Shown here: piece by piece, positions 1 to 6,934 of the stretch
How the letters are laid out: the number at the start of each line of letters is the position of its first letter
Numbering within the stretch: position 1 is the first letter of the stretch
Assembly: GCF_017916325.1 (NCBI RefSeq)
Contig: NC_090151.1
Location: 582,501-592,500, forward strand
Length of the DNA: 10,000 bases
Origin: Leishmania martiniquensis
Taxonomy: Eukaryota > Euglenozoa > Kinetoplastea > Trypanosomatida > Trypanosomatidae
Reading direction: 5' to 3'
The notes under the pieces: model-generated
What the model saw: only the letters and a program-made list of their open reading frames with translations
Told to the model about the DNA's origin: nothing
Databases searched by the model: none
Program-made: the position numbers and the translations under genes

Positions 1-3000
1 CCAACAAGCCACATCAAGAGGTTGGAGGAGGGATACAGGAACGTGTCGTGCAGCCACATCTGCGCCAGCACGGGATGCTGCATTAGCGGCTCAAACAGCT
101 TCCACGCGGGCCACTCGCGCACGCGATCCGGAGGAACGGCGCGCACAGCCGAGAGGCCCTCCATGATAGAAGCAAGGGACGCCGGTATCAGAGGCAGCAA
201 CGGCGCTTCTGCGGCTAATGCGTCCTCCTCCACTGAATACGCGGCAGCGCACAAGGCACACTGGAGGGCGAGAAACGTTGGCAGAGAGCGGACCTGTGTC
301 GCGTTGGCAGAGGAGAAGAGCATCGGCCACGCATCTTTTGGGTGCTCGCTGCGATGGGTGGACGCGCAGTGGTCGAAAGTCCGTGTGGCGCGGCTAGCGG
401 TGGTGGCTGAGGATGAGCGCGAGCGGCCTTCGTACGCAACGCTGCATTTTTCCTTGCCGCTTTCCTCGGCGGAGGCTAAAGGGCGACAAAGCAGCAGTGC
501 CTTGACAGTGGCGTCCACATACAATGGGCTGCACCGCGATGCCTCCTGCCTTAGCAGCGGGCCAGCAGCGACATAGGCGTGGCGCAGCGCCAACGATGCG
601 TGGGCGCCATCTGCTTCCAACCTGCCTCTCTCCGTATCGCCACTGGCGCGAGAGCGGCTCAACGCAGTCTCTGACAGGCCCAGCAGCGTGCCTGCGCACA
701 CTGCCCAGAGTGACGTGATCTGCTGCGCTGATGACCGCGCGAGCATGCTGGACGACCACAAGTGGTGAAGCAGTACAGCGAGGCTAAGCCTTGGCCGGCG
801 CCGCACCGCCGGAGCCGCTGCCGACCCCTCCTCTCCGTCTCTCCTCTCCCCTGCCCTCGCCTGGAGCGCGCCACCACTCGGGAAGGTGCCCAAAAGAAGC
901 GCCCTTACGTCGTCCATGCAAAGATTGGATTGCGATGCTGCCAATGATGACGACGAGTAGACGTCTTCCTCGACCCTGCGGTGACGGTGGAGACTGGAGG
1001 CATCGGAGAGGATGGCCTCCTGCACCGCTGGCCGCTGGGCCTCCGCCTCTTCACGAAGCGCCTGCAGGAGTCGGCTGCTCTCTCCAGGAATAGGGCATGT
1101 GCGAGAGGCGTCATCACCGTTTGCAGCAGCCGAAGTTGTGGGAGAAGATGGCGCCCGCGTCGACTCTGGAAGCGACGGCACTTTCCGTGTGGCAGAGACG
1201 GTCATTACATAGGCAGTCTGCATCGCCGCGGCGGCGCCGCTCAGGCCGTCCGCGCGCGATGTTGCGTAGCGGCTTCGGTCAAAACAGGCCTGGTACTGCA
1301 GCGCCAGCAGCACTGGCATGGTAGAGAAGCGCGCGGCGTCCTCGAGGAGCAGCTTAAGGTAGGCGGTGTGCTCCGCCGTGCTCGAGGGAGGCGTGTGGGT
1401 CTCTAGCACTTCTAGCAGCCCTGCTGTGGGAGCGATGCGCTGATGCGCGGCACCCCAGCCTTCGCTGCCTCTGCCACCGAAGCGGGCCTCGCCTGCGCCG
1501 AGACCCATTATGACCAGCAGGGCCGCCCCGCTCCCTTGTGCACCGCGGCGGCGACCACCGTGGCTACTGCGCTCGTGAAGCTGCAGCGAAGACGCGGCAG
1601 GAGCGATTGGAGTCGAGGCTGGCATCACCATAGAAGAGAGGGACTGCGCCAGTTGTTCTTTGGACACCATCTCTGTGATGTCCTGTAATGTTGGAGCTGG
1701 CAATCCCCGCTGGTGCGTGAAGTCCAGCAAGGCGCCGCGCTGGCAGTCCTGCATGACACCGCTCACCAACGCGGCGCCGGCCGCGCCCATTCGAAGTCCA
1801 ACACGCGCCATCTCAATCACGACGCGGTCGCTGATGACGAAGGTAAGACCGACAGGACGCACTGACCGGCGTGCCTGCGCTCCAGGTCGCGCGTTGCCGT
1901 CGCCAAGCCCATCGGAGCTGAGGCCGCCCACCAAGCGGAGGACCGGCACGTGCTTCTTCACGAGCACGTGCCGCTGCAATCGGCGGCTCCACACTCGGGT
2001 GTGTACTCTTCGAAGCCCAGGCTGAAGCGACGGCCGCGGCTGTTTGTCGGCGTGGCGTAGCATCCGGCTTGCGTGCACGATCGAGGCGGCCAGTTTCAGC
2101 GCCTTGTACGGATGTCCGCCTTCAAGCAGCTGGCGCAGTAAGGACGCAGTGGCATTCGGGGAGACTGTGACTGATCCGAACGGCAAGAGGCGATCAAGCA
2201 GTGACACTCCCCGAAGCTCTTCTAGGCGCTCTCGCTGCTCTGCGAGACCAAGATCAGTAGATTGAGCTGAGTACCCGTGGTACTTGCTATTCCGCGACGC
2301 ACCGCGGTTACTGAGACAGCGGAAGAGGCCGTCTTGCCGCTCCTCGTGGTTGCGCTCGTTGGCAGTGCGACGCTGCTCGTACTCGCGCATGAGAGTGTCG
2401 CGGATCTCGAGCTGCTCTCGACTGTGCTCTTGAAGGGCCGTCAAGAGGCCCATGGAGATGGCAATGCTGGCCTGCAGGTGCTGCTGCCGATGCGCGGGTG
2501 CTTCCTGCTGCACCGCGCTCCACCATGAGACAGCTTGTCTCTGCGCGGCCGCGAAAGTTGCAACGGGCTCGCACTTTGCAGCGGCGAGGTCCCTCGCAGG
2601 CGACGAGAGCAATACCCGCCGCACATCGCTGGGCTCCTGCAGCTGAAAGACGGTGTCGACGTAGTGGGTGGTGAGAACAAGCAAAGCATTGAGGAGGGAG
2701 TTGAGCAGGCCAAGCCGAGCAGCTGGCATGTGGTGCCGTGAGTACGTGTCGGCGTTGTATACGGCAGCGTGCCCCTTATGAAACATCTGTACATCCGTCC
2801 ACGGCTGCCATCCGGCAGTGCTTCGCAAGTCAGCCTCGTAGCAACGCGCAAAGCCAGCAGAGAGCGACGAGGCGACGTGCAGCATGGCGGGCTGGGTGTA
2901 CAGGCAGAGCGGCGCCGCTACCGCCAGCGCCATGGTGGCCTGTCCACCGAGGCACTGAAGCAGCCCTTTGTGCAGTTGCACGATCACGGCGTGGGCCTCG

Positions 3001-5504
3001 TCCCAGGCCTTGCGGAAGCGCTCCGTTGAGGCCGCAGCGGAGCTCTTCGGGGACATTGATGCCGACTGCGCGGCTGCGGAAGATGAGGGTGGGGCTGGGG
3101 GGCGGCTGCCGTCAGTGCTGAAGAGAGCTCCGTCGCGCACCGACGCCGCTGGCCCGGCACTGTTGAGACTCGCTGTCGCACCACCTGTACACACCGCAGT
3201 CAGGAAGAGGTCGAGCAGTGTCGTGCAGCCGTTAGTGTTGATCCCGTGACTCTCCTTCGCATTGGCACCGCTCTCGCCTTCGTCGCCCATTATCTCCTGC
3301 TCGAAGGCGACATGGGCTCGCTGTGCCGTGTGTAGGTAGGTGCACAAGAGAGCGTCCTTCAAGAAGGACACAGGCGACCAGCGCAATGACGATTCAGGGG
3401 CACGCCGCTGCCCGTGCTGCCGCGCCGCCGCCGCCGCCTCCGCCTCCTTTGGCATCACGGTCGAAGATTGATCCACAGCGAGCCGCTTCACCCCTGAAGG
3501 GGACGTTGCTTCATAGACTTCCCCGATGAGGTACCGCTGCAGCTGCGCCCTCCGCCATCCTAGTAAGTACAGAGTAGCCTGCTCGAAGCATGCACTTGCT
3601 GTTGTCGCAGGGGGCGCCGAGAATGCCGTTCCGTCGTCCAGTCCGCCCGTAACAGTTCTCTGGTTGCTCTTCACATGCATGAGCGTCGCTGCCGCCTTGA
3701 GCACCCACGCCGTGGCGCACGGGGTCAATCGCACGCGTGGAAGGTCCGGCTCACTGCCCTGAAGCGCACCACAGCCGTCACGACTGACACCAACCGCTGC
3801 GGGACCCTCTGCAGCTGCATGTGGCGGTGCCGTGAGGAGGAAATAGCTGCTCCAGTACTCGAGCTCCTCCGCTGTGAAAGGGCTCGAGTCCGCCGCGTTA
3901 GTCTCCACTCCTGAGTGGAAGGAGGGCGCTTCCTCCTTCCTGTGACTAGTGAGAGCACACCAGGCCACTTCCGCCGGCACGGAGAGCATGCGCCATGCTC
4001 GGGTGTCATCCGTCGAGTCTCCATTAGGCAGCACCTCCAACCGCAGGCCCACTCCCCCACCCTTCACGCCGGCCGGTGCGGCTGAAGTCGGCGCCTCATG
4101 AAACACGGTTGCCATGGAAGAGCGCCGTACCACCTCTTCGAGTAGCCCCCAAGAAGACAACAGGCGCGAGACGCCTTCGCCCGCACAGCCACCGATGTCA
4201 CTGACGTCACCACGGGCAGAGTGTATCTGCTGCTCACCTAAAGCTTCCTCCATCATGACGCTCACGGCGTCCAAGAAAAGCAGTAGAAGCTCACCGACCT
4301 TCTCTGCGGAGCGCTGCAGCGGCGTGTGCGACAGGGTCGTCTCCAGCGGCAAGAGCGGCGAGCAACCATGCAGGCCAACGTCGAAATGGGCGTCCGGGTC
4401 AGACGGCAGCGAGCGGGAGCTTGCCCGCGCGGCTCCTTCACCAAGATCGCTGTGGGTCCACGGACAGCACCCCACATCGTGTAGGAAGCAGTGACCATTT
4501 CGAAGCTGCCTTACACAGTAGTGCGAGGGATAGTGTCGGTACGGGCAGACGCTGGCGTGTGTAACTGCTCCAATGACCCGTCCATCGCCAGCCGGAGAAT
4601 GTGTCGATGATCCGCTAATCTGATGTCGACAGCCTCCCTGTACTCTACACGGATGCACATCTGCACCACTTTGCTGCTGTGCGCGCTCCTGACGTCGCCG
4701 CTCTCGCGCTTCGCGGATCTGCCGCTGTCGCTCTCGGTGTTTATGTCGCTCAGCCGGGGTGGAGGAGGCCGTGCTACCAGGCACGTGGCTGCCCTCACTG
4801 GAGCTGTCTCGCGATGCGGTCACCAAAGGTGGAGCAACCGTGCGGAGCAGCGCAAGGGTAGTGTCCGAGCCGCCCATGTCGCCATCTGCGCTGCTGGCGT
4901 GTTGTCCCAATGCTCGCCGAACTGCACCAGGTGCAGCTGCCACAAGCTCTTTTTCACCATCCACAGCAACCTTCACCCGAGGGCCCGCCGGTGCTGCAGT
5001 GGCCGCTGCCGTGTAGCCGGGTAGGGCCGATGAAGATGCGCGGCTCGCAGACGGCTGGGCAACCGGAGCATTGGTGCCGGCCACACTGTTCACATAAGCG
5101 TAGCTTTTCGGTAGCGCAGCCAGTGCCTCTGCGCCTACGGCACGGTGAAGCGCGCCAGACGCAAAGAGGAGAGGCGGCGGGGTGGTCGCTGCGGCAGGCG
5201 ACCCGCTCGATACTGAGTAAGGGCTCATCTGAGCCGCGGCGGTAGGCTGAGCGGCGGGGCGCAAATTCAATGAACCTTCTTCACGTTGCAGACCTGCAAA
5301 GGGCTGCGCGGACGCGGCGACGACTGGGCTTAGCACCGCCTCCTGTCGACCCTCTAGCGAGGCTGTCATGGAGCCACGGCGGAGAGACGTCGATGCCCAC
5401 GCCGGCGGACAAGGCGGCCGCGAGTGTCGAGTTGCCAAAACTAACGCAGCGGAGGCGGCTTGGCGCCCGGATAAGCCCCCAAAAACCACACGACGCCATC
5501 TCAT
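1..5504 (-). CDS. Very large hypothetical protein, C-terminus beyond the left edge (at least 1,834 residues)
   Basis: I do not recognise this protein. Reading the minus strand in the frame whose plus-strand triplets start at multiples of 3, there is no stop from ATG 5504-5502 to position 3. The upstream in-frame stop is TGA at 5510-5508, so 5504 is the furthest possible start; a second Met, residue 46 (ATG 5369-5367), begins MTASLEG and is also plausible. From the first Met: residues about 46-250 are Ala/Pro/Ser/Thr-rich and probably disordered; about 250-279 form a charged helix (RERQRQIREARERRRQERA); 286-351 are Cys/His-rich, possibly a CCCH-like finger (C330, C339, C346/C347, H351); 401-422 are a hydrophobic, probably amphipathic helix; 1024-1060 are a second Arg/Glu-rich helix; 1122-1157 (LLRQLLEGGHPYKALKLAAS onward) resemble an alpha-solenoid hairpin. 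The last visible part (about 1770-1834) is dense in Trp, Leu and Met (e.g. WKLFEPLMQHPVLAQMWLHD) and reads as well-folded protein. No signal peptide or clear membrane segment was seen. The coding call is secure; the function is unknown. Confidence 0.9.
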   Translation of the reverse strand, partial: MRWRRVVFGGLSGRQAASAALVLATRHSRPPCPPAWASTSLRRGSMTASLEGRQEAVLSPVVAASAQPFAGLQREEGSLNLRPAAQPTAAAQMSPYSVSSGSPAAATTPPPLLFASGALHRAVGAEALAALPKSYAYVNSVAGTNAPVAQPSASRASSSALPGYTAAATAAPAGPRVKVAVDGEKELVAAAPGAVRRALGQHASSADGDMGGSDTTLALLRTVAPPLVTASRDSSSEGSHVPGSTASSTPAERHKHRERQRQIREARERRRQERAQQQSGADVHPCRVQGGCRHQISGSSTHSPAGDGRVIGAVTHASVCPYRHYPSHYCVRQLRNGHCFLHDVGCCPWTHSDLGEGAARASSRSLPSDPDAHFDVGLHGCSPLLPLETTLSHTPLQRSAEKVGELLLLFLDAVSVMMEEALGEQQIHSARGDVSDIGGCAGEGVSRLLSSWGLLEEVVRRSSMATVFHEAPTSAAPAGVKGGGVGLRLEVLPNGDSTDDTRAWRMLSVPAEVAWCALTSHRKEEAPSFHSGVETNAADSSPFTAEELEYWSSYFLLTAPPHAAAEGPAAVGVSRDGCGALQGSEPDLPRVRLTPCATAWVLKAAATLMHVKSNQRTVTGGLDDGTAFSAPPATTASACFEQATLYLLGWRRAQLQRYLIGEVYEATSPSGVKRLAVDQSSTVMPKEAEAAAAARQHGQRRAPESSLRWSPVSFLKDALLCTYLHTAQRAHVAFEQEIMGDEGESGANAKESHGINTNGCTTLLDLFLTAVCTGGATASLNSAGPAASVRDGALFSTDGSRPPAPPSSSAAAQSASMSPKSSAAASTERFRKAWDEAHAVIVQLHKGLLQCLGGQATMALAVAAPLCLYTQPAMLHVASSLSAGFARCYEADLRSTAGWQPWTDVQMFHKGHAAVYNADTYSRHHMPAARLGLLNSLLNALLVLTTHYVDTVFQLQEPSDVRRVLLSSPARDLAAAKCEPVATFAAAQRQAVSWWSAVQQEAPAHRQQHLQASIAISMGLLTALQEHSREQLEIRDTLMREYEQRRTANERNHEERQDGLFRCLSNRGASRNSKYHGYSAQSTDLGLAEQRERLEELRGVSLLDRLLPFGSVTVSPNATASLLRQLLEGGHPYKALKLAASIVHASRMLRHADKQPRPSLQPGLRRVHTRVWSRRLQRHVLVKKHVPVLRLVGGLSSDGLGDGNARPGAQARRSVRPVGLTFVISDRVVIEMARVGLRMGAAGAALVSGVMQDCQRGALLDFTHQRGLPAPTLQDITEMVSKEQLAQSLSSMVMPASTPIAPAASSLQLHERSSHGGRRRGAQGSGAALLVIMGLGAGEARFGGRGSEGWGAAHQRIAPTAGLLEVLETHTPPSSTAEHTAYLKLLLEDAARFSTMPVLLALQYQACFDRSRYATSRADGLSGAAAAMQTAYVMTVSATRKVPSLPESTRAPSSPTTSAAANGDDASRTCPIPGESSRLLQALREEAEAQRPAVQEAILSDASSLHRHRRVEEDVYSSSSLAASQSNLCMDDVRALLLGTFPSGGALQARAGERRDGEEGSAAAPAVRRRPRLSLAVLLHHLWSSSMLARSSAQQITSLWAVCAGTLLGLSETALSRSRASGDTERGRLEADGAHASLALRHAYVAAGPLLRQEASRCSPLYVDATVKALLLCRPLASAEESGKEKCSVAYEGRSRSSSATTASRATRTFDHCASTHRSEHPKDAWPMLFSSANATQVRSLPTFLALQCALCAAAYSVEEDALAAEAPLLPLIPASLASIMEGLSAVRAVPPDRVREWPAWKLFEPLMQHPVLAQMWLHDTFLYPSSNLLMWLV
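4452..4547 (-). other. Cys/His cluster in the large protein, possible CCCH-type zinc finger
   Basis: This segment encodes residues 320-351 of the large protein, counted from ATG 5504. It contains C320-x3-H324 (CPYRH), then C330-x8-C339-x6-C346-C347-x3-H351, ending CCPWTHSD. CCCH fingers typically have the spacing C-x7-9-C-x4-6-C-x3-H, with aromatic residues near the last Cys and His. The second group fits except that the middle gap is 6 or 7, depending on which of the adjacent cysteines binds. Two more cysteines lie upstream (C286 and C292). In trypanosomatids CCCH proteins usually bind RNA and regulate mRNA stability or translation; applying that here is inference. The cysteines could also be incidental in a region without other fold signals. 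Confidence 0.3.
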
Positions 5505-5554
5505 ATCTCACTGGAAGCGACGCTGAAGATTTGTGTGCGCAGCCTTTTGCTCAT
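5501..5554 (-). other. Possible 17-codon upstream ORF whose stop overlaps the main ATG
   Basis: ATG 5554-5552 opens a short frame, MSKRLRTQIFSVASSEI, ending in TGA at 5503-5501. Its stop overlaps the start codon of the large protein in the arrangement ATGA (main ATG 5504-5502). It would be in the mature mRNA if the spliced leader is added at the proposed acceptor near 5595. If translated, it could lower initiation at 5504 or allow reinitiation there or at the internal Met at 5369. Only the position and the overlap are visible; translation is not shown. Confidence 0.25.
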
Positions 5555-5568
5555 GCTTGTTGGGTGCA

Positions 5569-5594
5569 CATTGATGTGTGTGAGTGTGTGTGCG
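5569..5594. repeat. TG/CA microsatellite in the putative 5' UTR of the large gene
   Basis: The plus strand reads as an interrupted TG run (tgatgtgtgtgagtgtgtgt), which is a CA-rich run on the transcribed-sense minus strand. It sits between the proposed splice acceptor (5595) and the upstream ATG (5554), so it would lie in the leader of the mRNA. Runs like this are common between Leishmania genes and may simply be a slippage-prone simple sequence. Confidence 0.75.
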
Positions 5595-5660
5595 CTTGCC
5601 AGTAATACCCATGAAGGAGAGGTGACAGGCACGCGGCAGATGATGGGACAGAGAGAGAAC
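5595..5660 (-). promoter_or_regulatory. Probable spliced-leader acceptor region for the large gene (pyrimidine tracts plus AG)
   Basis: Read on the minus strand, 5660-5646 is a pyrimidine-rich run (tctctctctgtccc) and 5627-5613 a second one (cacctctccttc). The first AG after both is at 5596-5595 (context ggcAAGcgc), about 90 bases upstream of ATG 5504. Trypanosomatid mRNAs receive the 39-nt spliced leader at the first AG downstream of such a tract, and the upstream gene is polyadenylated in coupling with it. The location fits the expected 5' UTR length, but other AGs nearby could be used. Confidence 0.45.
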
Positions 5661-6273
5661 ACATGGACACATCCACAGAGGCGGGTTCGCGTCGAGCTGA
5701 TAAGGCCCAAGTGTACAGGCAGGCACCACAGTCACTCAACGTGGTGTCCATGCAGGCAAGCGAGGGCGCGAGGGGATGGAGGCGGCGTTGCAGGGGAACG
5801 TACCCATGAGCAGCTGCGACCCCCCCCCGACGTAAGAGGAGCGATTCCAGTAAGCAGGAAGCGGGCGAAAGAGGAAGTGAGCACCGGCAACAAACACACG
5901 CCTTGCGCCGACGGTAACAGACACACGCCCTTCCTCCCCCCGCCCCGCCTCCTGGCAGTGCATGCTGCACCAACAAGCGTCACGTAGCCGCTTTATGAAT
6001 CTTCCGCTCATCGGTTTCCATTTTTTTCCGTTGCCGCCTCTCACTCAGACCTCTGCCCCTCAGCATTCAGCACATCTGTGCAGATATAAATGCACGCGCC
6101 TAAGTGCACATCAGTACGGCGGGAGGAAACACGCACCAACATCCATGTAGGAACGCACACGCAGAGGATGTGCGCCCAGATGATCATTGGCAACAGAGGT
6201 CATCTCTGACGCTTTCTTTTCTTTCGCCAAACTGTACTTTAGTAGGGCCCCAAAAGTGCGCAGAGGTAAGACG

Positions 6274-6347
6274 CACATACACACTCACACACACATATAT
6301 ATATATGTATATATATATGCATATATGTATACATAAAGATATATATG
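6274..6347. repeat. CA then AT microsatellite with palindromic core
   Basis: A CA-rich run (6274-6295) passes directly into an imperfect AT run (6295-6347) interrupted by TG, GC and AA steps. Around 6319-6320 the sequence atatatgcatatat is a perfect palindrome, and most of the AT block is self-complementary, so it could form a hairpin in RNA or a cruciform in DNA. On the minus strand it lies roughly 590-660 bases after the stop codon of the repeat gene, inside the likely 3' UTR. Length variation between strains is expected. Confidence 0.85.
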
Positions 6348-6622
6348 AGCCCACGCATGTATTCGAGCAACATCCGTATCGAACGGATGCGGATAGAGAG
6401 GCAGCAGCATCGCTGGCGCCACGCATTCCCTACACCGGGGGCAGTCCGCTGCGGCTCGGCCTCTCGCGAACGACTCTATCGCCACCGCATCATGACCATC
6501 ACAGACGCGCATGTATGGGCGACAGGGCCCGCGGCAATGAGCGAGGACAGGCCCCACTGACATGTGGGCTTTCGCGGGCTCACTCAAGCCGCACCACTCT
6601 ACAAGCCTCTAACACCAAAGCG

Positions 6623-6640
6623 CTCAAAAAAAAAGAAAAT
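6623..6640 (-). promoter_or_regulatory. Alternative pyrimidine tract followed directly by AG
   Basis: On the minus strand 6640-6626 reads as a T-rich pyrimidine tract (attttcttttttttt) followed immediately by gAG (AG at 6624-6623). This has the form of a trans-splice acceptor, but it would leave a leader of over 1.1 kb for the next downstream gene. It may be an alternative or cryptic acceptor, or just a homopolymer in the 3' UTR of the repeat gene. Confidence 0.2.
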
Positions 6641-6934
6641 ACGGCAACGCCATAATCCCCGCCACGCATCAACAGTGATGGGCAGCTGCAAAAAACCGTT
6701 CTGCGCAGGGGCGGTCCATGACTGCGCCCCCTCCCACCTAAACATAACGCACAAAACGCCTTCATACAGGGCCTTTTCGCAGCCCCGCACACGACACAGA
6801 CCGCCACACACAAACACCGACACTCGCGTAACTTCCGCGAGCCCCTTTCCCTGACACCAAGACGACAAGACGAGACCGATCTTCGCTGCACACATATACA
6901 CACCACCCTCTAGGCGTCGCTGAAGATTCCATTC

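Larger units (their letters stand above)
5597..6934. other. Intergenic region of about 1.3 kb: 3' UTR of the repeat gene and processing signals
   Basis: I see no convincing gene here on either strand. The ORFs that exist (for example minus 6044-5736, minus 6426-6184 and plus 6104-6655) have low-complexity products rich in Cys, Tyr-Ile, His or Arg and run through microsatellites, unlike the two real genes. The stretch holds a C9 run (5820-5828), a T7 run (6021-6027), a CA/AT microsatellite (6274-6347), an A9 run (6626-6634) and CA-rich sequence around 6800-6840 and 6890-6903. By the trypanosomatid rule it should contain the 3' UTR and poly(A) site of the repeat-protein gene, with the poly(A) site probably some hundred bases upstream of the splice acceptor used by the next gene. 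The exact sites cannot be fixed from sequence alone. Confidence 0.7.

Noticed and set aside
22..576. Plus-strand ORF of 184 codons, and many other plus-strand ORFs between 1 and 5600
   Set aside because: They lie antisense to the stop-free minus-strand frame, have Arg/Ser/Cys-rich shadow translations, and do not continue between neighbours.
4511..4798. Minus-strand ORF of 95 codons in another frame, with a fairly protein-like product
   Set aside because: It lies entirely inside the long frame, which stays open here and carries the charged helix and the Cys/His cluster; it is probably a shadow, though a frameshift cannot be fully excluded.
5820..5828. C9 homopolymer as a possible structural or quadruplex-forming element
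   Set aside because: A single run without further spaced G or C tracts nearby in regular order; a simple homopolymer explains it.
5551..6044. Several minus-strand ORFs of 75-141 codons in the intergenic region
   Set aside because: Overlapping frames with Cys/Arg/Pro-rich low-complexity products; none has a better claim than the others, and the region looks like UTR.
6104..6655. Plus-strand ORF of 183 codons across the AT microsatellite
   Set aside because: Its product is built from a Tyr-Ile-Met run created by the simple repeat, and it is opposite to the transcription direction of both genes.
5521..6928. Shared 11-mer cgctgaagatt at 5521 and 6918, near the start of one gene and the stop of the other
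   Set aside because: One short match with different flanks; within chance for a 10-kb window and without other supporting copies.
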